DNA of 64,000 bases from NCBI GenBank assembly GCA_964412015.1, contig CAYPMO010000012.1, positions 15,129 through 79,128 of the forward strand. Direction: 5' to 3'. Each line of letters starts with the position of its first letter. Position 1 is the stretch's first letter. Under the pieces are notes generated by a model. That model was given only the letters and a program-made list of their open reading frames with translations, made no database searches and was not told where the DNA came from. This document shows positions 33,210-41,511 of this stretch, piece by piece. The translations under genes and the position numbers were made by a program. This DNA is from SZUA-318 sp964412015 (GTDB lineage Bacteria; Gemmatimonadota; Gemmatimonadetes; Longimicrobiales; Gaopeijiaceae).

Positions 33210-34710
33210 CCGGCCCGGCCCGGTCCACCTGGCCGCCTGGGGAGTCCTGATCGCCTGCCTGGCGGCGCAGGCCTGGTGGCTCGCCCCGCACGCGACGCGG
33301 CCGCTCACCTGGGACGAGGTGGACTACGTGGTGGCCGCGCGCCGCGGCGTGCTCGCCAATCTCGTGGATGAGGGGACGTGGTCGCCGCTCGGCTTCGTGC
33401 GGTTCGTGGCGGCGAAGGGGCGGGGCCGGTCCGGAGACGACGTCGCGACGGCCCACGGCTACGACGAGGGCCGGGACCTCTTCCGCCTGCGGCACATGCA
33501 CCCCCCGCTGTGGATCGCGCCGCTCGCGCCCGCGCTCGCGGCGGTCCCGCCCGAGCCGGCGGCCCGGTGGGCCCAGCTCGGCTGGGTGGCGGCCCTCGGC
33601 CTGGCGTTCCTCCTGGCCGCCCGTGCCGTCGCGCCCGGACGGCCGCTGCTCGTCGCGGCGGCGCTGGCCGTCGTGCTCCTCGATCCGCTGCTCCGGTTCA
33701 GCCTCCTTGAGATGCACGCGCACGTCGCGTTCGCCGCGGCCTTCCTGCTGCCGCTCGCGGCCGTGGCCTCGCGCGCGCCGGCGCCGCTCGTCGGGGCCGC
33801 CCTGGGCGTGCTGTTCTCCGTCGCCACGCTCGGGCCCGCCTGGTCGGCGCTCTGGCTCGTGCTGCTCCTTCCCTCGGCCGAGCTGCGCTCCGCGCTCCGG
33901 GACCGGGTGGGGTGGCTCCGGGCCGGAGGCGCCGCCCTGGCTGCCGTGGCGATCCTCTGGCCCGGGGGGCTCCTCCGGCTCGGCCTCGTGCAGGAGCACG
34001 CGTTCCGGGCTTACAACCTCCTGTTCCTCGAGGGCGCGGAGTGGTCGTCGGCGGGAGGAGTCGTGCTGGACCTCCTCGGGCGTCACCCCGGTCTCGCCGC
34101 GCTGGCCCTCCTCGCGGTCGCCGGGTACGCGCTCGGCCTCCGGAGGAGGGACCCGGCACTCGTCGCGCTCGGAGCGGGCGCCGTCGCCTTCGCGGCGCTC
34201 TCCCTCCCGTTCCTGATCATCCCGCGCTACGCGCTCGGCGGAGTGGCCCTCGGGGTGCTCGTCGTGCTCGCCTTCGCCCGGGACGCTCGTCCCGCCGTCG
34301 CCGCCTGGGTGCCTCGCGGGGCGCTGGTCCTGGTCGCGGTGCTCGCCTGGGCCGGGCGGGGCTTCCCGGCGCCGAGCGCCGCCGACGCCGAGGAATCCCG
34401 ACAGGAGCATGCGTTCGTCGCGGACCGCGCGGCCGCCGGCGAGGCCGTGGCGGCCGAGGCGGGACACATCTACGCGTTCTACGCGGGCGAGGCGGCGCGG
34501 GGCATCGAGCCGGTCCGGGTGGACTACGACGGGGCGCGCCTGATCCGGAGGGTCGGCACGCACTGGGAGACGTTCGCGCCCGACGGCGTGGATCGCGTGA
34601 TCCTGCTGCGCCGCGGCGGCGCGGAGCCGCCGGTGTTCGACTCGCTGGGGGCGCGCTGCGTGCGGGTGGACCGGCCCGTCGCGGTGCACTTCACGTGCGG
34701 GGGCGCGTGA
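33196..34710 (+). CDS. GT39-like polytopic membrane protein
   Basis: 504 residues, GTG start, with about 10 hydrophobic segments, then a soluble C-terminal domain of about 100 residues ending FTCGGA. The first loop reads ATRPLTWDEVDYVVAARRGVLANL, where the W-D-E-V-D-Y motif matches the catalytic acidic motif of PMT/ArnT-type GT-C enzymes. It is therefore likely a second lipid-sugar-dependent transferase of this locus. It overlaps the upstream glycosyltransferase by 14 bases and the downstream transglutaminase-like gene by 4. Confidence 0.78.
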   Translation: MRGADRPGPVHLAAWGVLIACLAAQAWWLAPHATRPLTWDEVDYVVAARRGVLANLVDEGTWSPLGFVRFVAAKGRGRSGDDVATAHGYDEGRDLFRLRHMHPPLWIAPLAPALAAVPPEPAARWAQLGWVAALGLAFLLAARAVAPGRPLLVAAALAVVLLDPLLRFSLLEMHAHVAFAAAFLLPLAAVASRAPAPLVGAALGVLFSVATLGPAWSALWLVLLLPSAELRSALRDRVGWLRAGGAALAAVAILWPGGLLRLGLVQEHAFRAYNLLFLEGAEWSSAGGVVLDLLGRHPGLAALALLAVAGYALGLRRRDPALVALGAGAVAFAALSLPFLIIPRYALGGVALGVLVVLAFARDARPAVAAWVPRGALVLVAVLAWAGRGFPAPSAADAEESRQEHAFVADRAAAGEAVAAEAGHIYAFYAGEAARGIEPVRVDYDGARLIRRVGTHWETFAPDGVDRVILLRRGGAEPPVFDSLGARCVRVDRPVAVHFTCGGA

Positions 34711-35426
34711 GCGCGGGCGCGGTTCCCGGTGCGGTCCCCGGCGTGATCGCCAGCGCCCTCCCCGGTGCGATCATCGGCGCGTCGCTCGCGCTTCTCGGGT
34801 GCGTTGTGGGGGTGCGGGCCCTCCTGGATGGGCTCCGCGACCGGCGCGCGCTCGGCGCGTTCCTCGAGGGTGCGGTCCCGGGCGGTCGCATCCGCACCCG
34901 CGAGGAGCTCGTGGCGCTCCGCTCCGCCGTCCGCGCGCGCGTCCGGTTCGATACCGACCGGCTGGACGAGCGCCGGCCGCCGCTTCGGCACCCGGCCCGG
35001 CGCATCCTGGAGGAAGGCCGGGGCTTCTGCGGGGAGAACGCGCGCGTCTCGGTGCTCCTGCTCCTGAGGGGCGGCGTCCGGGCGCACCGTCTCTACCTCT
35101 TCGGGCCGCGCTGGGGGCACGTGGTCGTCGCGCACGTGTGGGAGGGAGCATGGCGCGTGTTCGACGCGCACGACGATCCGCGCACCTGCCCGCCGGACGA
35201 CGCGCTGGGCCGCATCGCGGTGGACGACCTCGCGTCGTTCCCGAACACGGTGGTGGACAACCCCTGGCGTGGGGCCTCGTGGGCGAAGGCGGCCCGACGG
35301 GTTCCGGCCGTGGCGCGCGCGCACCCTCCGGCCTGGGTGGCGCGGATCTCCGAGAGCCCCGATCTGGTCCGGGCGCTCGCCTGGGCGCTCGTGGCCGCGG
35401 CGGGGATCGCGCTCGCGCTCGGCTGA
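34707..35426 (+). CDS. Membrane-anchored transglutaminase-like protein
   Basis: 239 residues from GTG 34707. Hydrophobic segments lie near residues 10-40 and at the C-terminus (about 216-237). Between them is a compact domain with a papain-like transglutaminase triad: Cys108 in GRGFCGENARVSVLLL, His143 in VVVAHVWEGAWR, and Asp153 in VFDAHDDP. Members of this superfamily act as proteases, amidases or cross-linkers. Whether this domain faces the periplasm or cytoplasm depends on topology I cannot settle. The gene is coupled to the GT39-like gene by a 4-base overlap and is convergent with the methyltransferase that follows, suggesting a role in processing or attaching the polysaccharide. Function is inferred only from the triad. 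Confidence 0.7.
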   Translation: MSAGAVPGAVPGVIASALPGAIIGASLALLGCVVGVRALLDGLRDRRALGAFLEGAVPGGRIRTREELVALRSAVRARVRFDTDRLDERRPPLRHPARRILEEGRGFCGENARVSVLLLLRGGVRAHRLYLFGPRWGHVVVAHVWEGAWRVFDAHDDPRTCPPDDALGRIAVDDLASFPNTVVDNPWRGASWAKAARRVPAVARAHPPAWVARISESPDLVRALAWALVAAAGIALALG

Positions 35427-35430
35427 CGGT

Positions 35431-36366
35431 CTAGGAGGCGGGCCGCCGCGCGAGCGCGAAGAGCGCGTTGGACCCGTGGTTGGCCCCGCCGGTCACGACC
35501 GCCTCGAGACGCCCCGCGCGGTCCAGGACGCTCCGGAGCAGCCGCTGGCCCAGCCCCTCCCACCAGCGCGGGGCGATCTCCCTCCACGCGGTCTCGCGGG
35601 CCGCGATCCGCGTGTGGACCGGCCGCGGCCATCCGCGGCGGACGGTCTCGAAGCCGGCCTTCTCGACGAGCGCGCCGAGTGTCCGGGGCGTGAAGTGCGC
35701 CACGCGCTCGGACGGGGAGAACGCCTGGCCGCGGCCGAACGAGAGGCCCCGGCGCTCGAGGGCCAGCCGCAGCAGGAAATACTCGGCGTTCGGGACCTTC
35801 ACGAACAGGATGCCGCCCGGCACCAGCGCGGCTCGGACCTTGGCCAGGGCCTCCAGCGGCGCGGGGACGTACTCGAGCGCGTCGGTGAACGTCGCCGCGT
35901 CGAATGAGCGGTCCTCCAGCGCCACGTCCTCGATGCGACCCGGGAGGACGCGGACCCCGTTCTCCCGCTCGGCGAACGCGGCCATCGCCGGATGGGGCTC
36001 GATCCCGGTCACGTCGAAGCCGGCCGCGCGGGCCTCCCGGGCGAAGAACCCGTGCGCGCATCCCACGTCGAGGAGCCTGCGCCCCGGGACGTGCGGGGTC
36101 AGGATGCGCAGGTACTCCCGGAAGTTGTCGCGCCGGTAGTGGACCCGCTCGCCCGTGAGCACCGGCGCGTACGCGCTCCGGAGCTCCTCCATCTCGGCGG
36201 GACCCAGCACCGCTTGGGGGCTCGGGTGCCGGCGCGGCGTGTAGATCATGCCGCACGTGCGGCACCGGCCCACCACGACGCCGTCGGGGAACGTCTTCAG
36301 CTCGTCGGTGCCGTCGCACCCGCACAGGGGGCAGGAGAGGCCGAGGGGCTCGAGGCGCCGCGTCAT
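35431..36366 (-). CDS. SAM-dependent methyltransferase with N-terminal zinc ribbon
   Basis: 311 residues from ATG 36366 (MTRRLEPLGLSCPLCGCDGT); a TTG three codons upstream is in frame. Two cysteine pairs (CPLC, CRTC) form an N-terminal zinc ribbon. SAM motif I is RRLLDVGCAHGFFAREARAAGFDVTGIEP near residue 105, and DAATFTDALEYVPAPLEAL follows. Similar in layout to the protein at 26128-27000, so the locus has two methyltransferases of one type. It is convergent with the transglutaminase-like gene and divergent from asnB with 56 bases between. Confidence 0.88.
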   Translation of the reverse strand: MTRRLEPLGLSCPLCGCDGTDELKTFPDGVVVGRCRTCGMIYTPRRHPSPQAVLGPAEMEELRSAYAPVLTGERVHYRRDNFREYLRILTPHVPGRRLLDVGCAHGFFAREARAAGFDVTGIEPHPAMAAFAERENGVRVLPGRIEDVALEDRSFDAATFTDALEYVPAPLEALAKVRAALVPGGILFVKVPNAEYFLLRLALERRGLSFGRGQAFSPSERVAHFTPRTLGALVEKAGFETVRRGWPRPVHTRIAARETAWREIAPRWWEGLGQRLLRSVLDRAGRLEAVVTGGANHGSNALFALARRPAS

Positions 36367-36422
36367 GCGGCACAAGATGGTAGATTCGGGCCCATGGCAC
36401 GACCCCCGGGAGCTTCCTGAGC

Positions 36423-38333
36423 GTGTGCGGCATCGCCGGCATCGTGCGGCTCACGCCCCACGGTCCTCCGCCCACGCGCGAGGAGGCCCTGGCGATGGCC
36501 CGGAGCCTCCGGCACCGGGGACCCGACGGCCAATCCGCGTGGGTCTCGCCCTCCGGAGCGTGCGCGCTCGGGCACGCCCGCCTCAAGGTCATCGACCTCG
36601 TGACCGGCGACCAGCCCATGGGCAACGAGGACGGGTCCGTGCAGGTCGTCTTCAACGGCGAGATCTACAACTTCGTCGCGCTGCGCGGCCGGCTGGAGGC
36701 GCGGGGCCACCGGTTCCGGACGCGGAGCGACACCGAGGTGCTGGCGCACGGGTGGGAGGAGTGGGGCGACACGTTGCCCGAGCACCTGGACGGGATGTTC
36801 GCGTTCGCGGTCTGGGACGAGGGGCGGGCCCGCCTGTTCCTGGCCCGCGACCGCGCAGGGAAGAAGCCGCTCTACCTCGCGCGGGCGGGCGGACGGCTGG
36901 CCTTCGCCTCCGAGATCAAAGCGCTCCTGGCCCTGGACGGCGCGCCGTTCGAGGTCCGCGAGGAGGCCGTCCCCTCCTACCTCGCGTACGGCTACGTGCC
37001 CGGCACGGAGACGTTCTACCGCGGGATCGAGAAGCTGCCGCCCGCGACGTGCCTCACGCTCGAGGGCGACCGCGAGGCCCGCCGGACGTACTGGGCGCTG
37101 GACTGGCGCCCGGCATCGCCCGACGCGGCCGGGACCGGCGGGACCTCGCGGGCCGGGGACAGTGCGACCGCCCCGGCCGAGCGCGTGCGCGCGCTGCTGG
37201 GCGACGCCGTCGAGCGCCGGCTCGTCGCCGACGTGCCGCTGGGCGCGTTCCTGTCCGGAGGGATCGATTCCACGATCGTCGTGGGCCTGATGCGCGAGTG
37301 CGTGGAGGGACCGCTGCACACGTTCTCGCTCGGGTTCGCCGACGATCCCACGTACGACGAGACGTCGTTCGCCCGGATGGCGGCGCACCGGTTCGGCACC
37401 GATCACACCGAGTTCACGGTCGAGGCGCAGTCCGTGGAGCTCGTGGACGAGCTGGTCGAGGCGTACGACGAGCCGTTCGGGGACTCCTCGGCGATCCCGA
37501 CGCACATCGTGTCGCGGCTGACCCGCGAGCACGTGACCGTCGCGCTCACGGGGGACGGGGGCGACGAGATGTTCTGCGGCTACCCCCGGTTCGTCGGCAT
37601 GGCCGTGGCGGAGAGGATGGGCCGCTGGCCGGCGGCGGTGGGGGACGCGATCGGGCGCAGGCTCCCGCACCATCCCGACTTCCGCCACCCCATGCGCCGG
37701 TTCCAGCGCTTCTTCGCCGCCGCGGCGCTGCCTGCCGAGGAGCGCATGCTCCGCTGGATCGGGTATCTGCCCGAGGTCGAGCGCTACCTGCGTCCGGACC
37801 TCGCGGCACGCGTGGATCGCGCCCGGCTGACCGAGTCCTTTCGCGCGCCGTGGGAACGACTCGCGGGCGCGAGCCCGCTCACGCGGGCGATGGGGCTCAA
37901 CTTCGAGACCTATCTGCCCGAGGATCTGCTCGTGAAGGCCGATCGCTGCTCGATGGCGCACGGGCTCGAGCTCCGCTCCCCGTTCCTGGATACGGCGCTC
38001 ATGGAGTTCGCCACGGGCCTCCCGGACCGGGTCCGGAGGCGCGGCGGCACGCTCAAGTGGCTCCTCCGGCACGCCTTCGCGGACCTGCTCCCTCCCGGGA
38101 TCGCGAAGCGGGGCAAGTGGGGGTTCGGCGTGCCGCTCCCCACGTGGTTCCGCACCCACTGGAGGTCGCTCTTCGAGGCCCGCGTGCTGGCGGCGGACGC
38201 GCGGCTGTGGGCCTGGCTCCGGCGGGAGCCCGTGGAGGCGCTCTGGCGTGAGCACCTGGGCGGGGGCGCGGACCACGGGCACGCGCTCTGGGCGCTGCTC
38301 ACGCTCGAGACGTGGCTGAGGCGGAGGGCGTAG
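36423..38333 (+). CDS. asnB: Asparagine synthase-like glutamine amidotransferase
   Basis: 636 residues with a GTG start that gives M-C-G-I-A-G-I, placing the glutaminase nucleophile Cys at position 2. The N-terminal class II amidotransferase domain includes FNGEIYNFVALRGRLEARGH and FAFAVWDEGRARLFLARDRAGKKPLY. The synthetase domain has the PP-loop LSGGIDSTI near residue 277 and the ALTGDGGDEMFCGYPRF motif. In glycan loci such proteins often amidate uronic acids or other acceptors instead of making free asparagine. The genes around it and a nucleotide-sugar dehydrogenase at 52060 support that idea, which is inference. It converges with the epimerase gene, overlapping by 35 bases. Confidence 0.92.
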   Translation: MCGIAGIVRLTPHGPPPTREEALAMARSLRHRGPDGQSAWVSPSGACALGHARLKVIDLVTGDQPMGNEDGSVQVVFNGEIYNFVALRGRLEARGHRFRTRSDTEVLAHGWEEWGDTLPEHLDGMFAFAVWDEGRARLFLARDRAGKKPLYLARAGGRLAFASEIKALLALDGAPFEVREEAVPSYLAYGYVPGTETFYRGIEKLPPATCLTLEGDREARRTYWALDWRPASPDAAGTGGTSRAGDSATAPAERVRALLGDAVERRLVADVPLGAFLSGGIDSTIVVGLMRECVEGPLHTFSLGFADDPTYDETSFARMAAHRFGTDHTEFTVEAQSVELVDELVEAYDEPFGDSSAIPTHIVSRLTREHVTVALTGDGGDEMFCGYPRFVGMAVAERMGRWPAAVGDAIGRRLPHHPDFRHPMRRFQRFFAAAALPAEERMLRWIGYLPEVERYLRPDLAARVDRARLTESFRAPWERLAGASPLTRAMGLNFETYLPEDLLVKADRCSMAHGLELRSPFLDTALMEFATGLPDRVRRRGGTLKWLLRHAFADLLPPGIAKRGKWGFGVPLPTWFRTHWRSLFEARVLAADARLWAWLRREPVEALWREHLGGGADHGHALWALLTLETWLRRRA

Positions 38334-39279
38334 GGCGGTCGAGCCACTCCACGAACCGCTTGATCCCGTCGCGGAGCGGTGTCCGCGGCTCGTAGCCCAG
38401 GAGCGCGCGCGCCCTGGAGACGTCGGCCCAGGTCCGCTCGACGTCGCCGGGCTGGGGCGGCAGCTCCTCGATCCGGGGCTCCACGCCCAGCTCCTCGCCG
38501 AGCAGACGGATCAGCTCGGAGAGCGTCACGGGCCGGTCGCTCCCGAGGTTCACCACCTCGAAGAGCCCCGTGCGCGACCGGGTGAGCGCGAGGGCCGCCA
38601 GGAGCCCCGGGATCAGGTCGTCCACGAACGTGTAGTCCCGCGCCGTGGAGCCGTCGCCGAACCGCGGGATCGGCCGTCCCTCCCGCATCAGGCGCGCGAA
38701 CTTGTGGATGGCCAGGTCCGGCCGCTGGCGGGGGCCGTAGACCGTGAACAGCCGGGCCGCGACGACCGACACGCCCGTGAGGTTGTGCGCCGTGCGGCAG
38801 AGCATCTCCCCCGCGACCTTCGTGGCGGCGTACGGCGAGATGGGGTCGTACACCATCGCCGACTCGGAGAACGGCACGGTCGGGCAGTTCCCGTAGATCG
38901 AGGACGACGACGCGAACACCACGGCGCCGATGCCCCGCTCCTCCACGAACTCGAGCATCCGGGCGGTGCCCACCACGTTGACGTCCGCGTAGAGCACCGG
39001 CTCCTCGATGGACGGCCGCACGCCCGCGCGCGCCGCCAGGTGGACCACCGCGTCCACGCCGTCCGGCGCCGCGCGCCACGCCTCCGCGTCCCGGATGTCG
39101 CCCCGGATCTCCCGGAAGCGTCCCGAGGCGCGCAATCCCGAGAGGTTGCGCTCCTTGAACGCCGGGTCGTAGAACGGATCGAAGCTGTCCAGGCAGATCA
39201 CGGTCTCTCCGGCGGCCACGAGGGCCTCGGACAGGTGGGACCCGATGAAGCCGGCGGCTCCGGTGACGAGGACGCTCAT
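38299..39279 (-). CDS. NAD-dependent sugar epimerase, UDP-glucuronate/UDP-glucose 4-epimerase type
   Basis: An extended-SDR enzyme of 326 residues from the ATG giving MSVLVTGAAGFIGSHLSEAL. The nucleotide motif is TGAAGFIGS. The catalytic residues are Ser in SSSSIYGN and Tyr/Lys in SPYAATKVAGE. The segments FDPFYDPAFKERNL and FTVYGPRQRPDLAIHKFARLM are typical of UDP-glucuronate 4-epimerases, so galacturonate formation is the best guess. Its longer upstream frame is not needed. The 3' end overlaps asnB on the opposite strand, and the promoter lies in the 142-base gap shared with the divergent glycosyltransferase. Confidence 0.88.
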   Translation of the reverse strand: MSVLVTGAAGFIGSHLSEALVAAGETVICLDSFDPFYDPAFKERNLSGLRASGRFREIRGDIRDAEAWRAAPDGVDAVVHLAARAGVRPSIEEPVLYADVNVVGTARMLEFVEERGIGAVVFASSSSIYGNCPTVPFSESAMVYDPISPYAATKVAGEMLCRTAHNLTGVSVVAARLFTVYGPRQRPDLAIHKFARLMREGRPIPRFGDGSTARDYTFVDDLIPGLLAALALTRSRTGLFEVVNLGSDRPVTLSELIRLLGEELGVEPRIEELPPQPGDVERTWADVSRARALLGYEPRTPLRDGIKRFVEWLDRPTPSASATSRA

Positions 39280-39421
39280 GAGGGTTCCGTGTCGGGGGTG
39301 CAGAAATGGCGCGCCCGAGCCGCCCGGTGTCAACTCCGCCGCCACCTGTTGCGGCAAACGCCCGGCGGCTGCACCGTTGTCCACCGACGAGGCTCACTTT
39401 CCACGCGCGCACCCCCCCCCG

Positions 39422-40525
39422 ATGACCCGCTCCCGCCTGTTGTTCGTCCTCGACTCTCTCGAGGAGAACGAGGTCGGGGACCAGGTGGCCACGCTCCTCG
39501 GCCGGCTGCCGCGCTCCCGGTTCGACCCGCGCGTCGTGGCCCTGGGACCCCGCGGCTCGCTGGGCTCGCGGCTCCGGGACATGACGATCACCGTGCATCG
39601 CCTGGATCTCTCCGGTGCGACCGGGGTGCTGCTCGCGGTGCCCCGCCTCCGCCGCCTGCTCCACGGGCTCCGCGCGGATATCCTGCACACGTTCCAGCCG
39701 TGGTCGGGCACGGTGGCCCAGCTCGCGGCGCCGCGGGGCGCCCGGGTGTACCGGTGGGTCCGGGGGTTCCCGCCCGCGGCCCGGGGCCTCGAGGAGCGCC
39801 TCCGGGCCTGGATGGAACGCCGCGCGGCGTCGCGCGCGGGCCGACGCGTCGTGGTGTCGGATCCCGACGCGGTCGCCCTGGTGATGGAGCACTTCCGCGT
39901 GGACGACGTGACGGTCGTGCCCGAGTGCGTGGACCTCGGCCTCGTGCGGGAGCGCATCCTCCACGTACGGAGCCCCGAGGCCCGCATCCACCTGGGGATG
40001 TCCGAGGGGCAGAGGGCCGTGGTCTGCTTCTCCGACTTCCGGGACGGCCCCCGGATGTCGCAGCTCCTCGATGGGTTCGCGACCGCGCGCACCGAGCTTC
40101 CGCGGCTCCGGCTCTTTCTCTGCGGCCGCGGGCCCGAAGAGGGGCTCGTCCGGTGGCGGGCGGAGAGCCTCCACCTGGAGGACTCCGTGGTCTTCCTGGG
40201 CACCTCCACGCTTCGGGAGACCGTCCTGCGCGCGGCCGAGGTCGTGGTGGATGCAGGCGTGTGGCCGGGTTGGTGCCGTGGGGCGGTGGAAGCGATGGCG
40301 CTCGGGCTTCCCGTGCTCCGGTGGGTGGACGACGCCGACGTACCGGAGAGCCGGCGTTATGCGTCCGTGACGACGGGCCCCCCGGCCCGCTTCGCGCGCG
40401 ACGTGCTGGCGCTCGTGGAAGACGACGCCCTCCGGACCGAGGTGGCGCGGAGGTGCGCCGTGGCCGCGCAGGCCTACGACGTCGCGACCGTGGCCGACCG
40501 CTGGACGGAGCTGTACGCCTCGTGA
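39422..40525 (+). CDS. GT4-family glycosyltransferase
   Basis: 367 residues from the ATG giving MTRSRLLFVLDSLEENEVGDQV. The GT-B fold is shown by LRADILHTFQPWSGTVAQLAAPRGA, VVVSDPDAVALVMEHFRVDDVTVVPECVDLGLV, RAVVCFSDFRDGPRMSQLLDGF and GWCRGAVEAMALGLPVLRWVDDADVPES. The usual LGG loop after strand 1 is altered to SLEENEV, so it is a divergent member. It begins a coupled run of five genes to 44587; its stop overlaps the next GTG start by 4 bases. Confidence 0.82.
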   Translation: MTRSRLLFVLDSLEENEVGDQVATLLGRLPRSRFDPRVVALGPRGSLGSRLRDMTITVHRLDLSGATGVLLAVPRLRRLLHGLRADILHTFQPWSGTVAQLAAPRGARVYRWVRGFPPAARGLEERLRAWMERRAASRAGRRVVVSDPDAVALVMEHFRVDDVTVVPECVDLGLVRERILHVRSPEARIHLGMSEGQRAVVCFSDFRDGPRMSQLLDGFATARTELPRLRLFLCGRGPEEGLVRWRAESLHLEDSVVFLGTSTLRETVLRAAEVVVDAGVWPGWCRGAVEAMALGLPVLRWVDDADVPESRRYASVTTGPPARFARDVLALVEDDALRTEVARRCAVAAQAYDVATVADRWTELYAS

Positions 40526-41511
40526 CCGCCGGGGGCGACGGGGCCCGCGTCCTCGTGACCGGCGGCGCCGGGTTCATCGGCTCGCACCTGGTCGAGCGCC
40601 TCCTCGAGCGGGGCGACGAGGTCTGGGTCGTGGACGACCTGTCCACCGGATCCCTGGCGAACCTCGACGTGGTGCGCCACCACCCGCGGCTCCACGTGAC
40701 CGTGGACTCGATCATGAACTGGCCCATGATGGACGAGACCGTCGCGAAGGTGGACCAGGTCGTGCACCTGGCGGCGGCGGTGGGGGTCCGGAAGGTCATC
40801 GAGAAGCCCGTCGAGACGATCACCACGAACGTGCGCGGAACGGAGATCGTCCTCGACTGCTGCGACCGGCACGGCACGCCGCTCCTGATCGCGTCCACGT
40901 CGGAGATCTACGGCAAGGCCGGGGAGAAGCTCCGCGAGGACAACGACCGGGTCATGGGGAGCACGACGCACCGCCGGTGGGCGTACGCGTGCACCAAGGC
41001 GCTCGACGAGTTCCTGGCGCTCGCCTATCACCACGAGAGGGGGCTTCCGGTGATCCTGGGCCGGTTCTTCAACACGGTGGGCCCGCGCCAGACCGGCCAG
41101 TGGGGGATGGTGCTCCCGAACTTCGTGGGGGAGGCGCTCCGCGGCGCGCCCATCAAGGTGTTCGGCGACGGCCGGCAACGGCGCTGCTTCTGCCTCGTCC
41201 ACGATACGGTGCGCGCGGTGATCGGCCTCCTGGGATGCGAGCGGGCGTGGGGGCATCCCTTCAACATCGGGTCCGAGCAGGAGATCACGATGCTGGACCT
41301 CGCCCGCCGCGTGAAGGAGCGCACCCACTCCACGTCTCCGATCGAGATGGTCCCCTACCACGTGGCGTACGGCGAGGGCTTCGAGGACATGGAGCGGCGC
41401 CAGCCCGACACCACGAAGATCCGGGAGCTCATCGGCTGGCGGGCCGAGCACCCGCTGGACGAGATCATCGACGTCACCGCCGACTACATGCGCGCCACCG
41501 GAAGGGTGTGA
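40522..41511 (+). CDS. NAD-dependent nucleotide-sugar epimerase/dehydratase
   Basis: An extended-SDR protein of 329 residues from GTG 40522. The NAD motif is VLVTGGAGFIGSHLVERLLERGDEV. The catalytic serine is in STSEIYGKAGE, and Tyr/Lys are in RWAYACTKALDEFLALAY. The GRFFNTVGPRQTGQWGMVLPNFV segment and VFGDGRQRRCFCLVHDTVRAV place it near UDP-glucose 4-epimerase and UDP-glucuronate decarboxylase relatives. The exact reaction cannot be fixed. It shares an ATG/TGA one-base overlap with the next gene. Confidence 0.87.
   Translation: MTAGGDGARVLVTGGAGFIGSHLVERLLERGDEVWVVDDLSTGSLANLDVVRHHPRLHVTVDSIMNWPMMDETVAKVDQVVHLAAAVGVRKVIEKPVETITTNVRGTEIVLDCCDRHGTPLLIASTSEIYGKAGEKLREDNDRVMGSTTHRRWAYACTKALDEFLALAYHHERGLPVILGRFFNTVGPRQTGQWGMVLPNFVGEALRGAPIKVFGDGRQRRCFCLVHDTVRAVIGLLGCERAWGHPFNIGSEQEITMLDLARRVKERTHSTSPIEMVPYHVAYGEGFEDMERRQPDTTKIRELIGWRAEHPLDEIIDVTADYMRATGRV

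Noticed and set aside
36363..38282. 639-codon antisense frame opposite asnB
   Set aside because: No recognisable domain; asnB on the + strand has all catalytic motifs.
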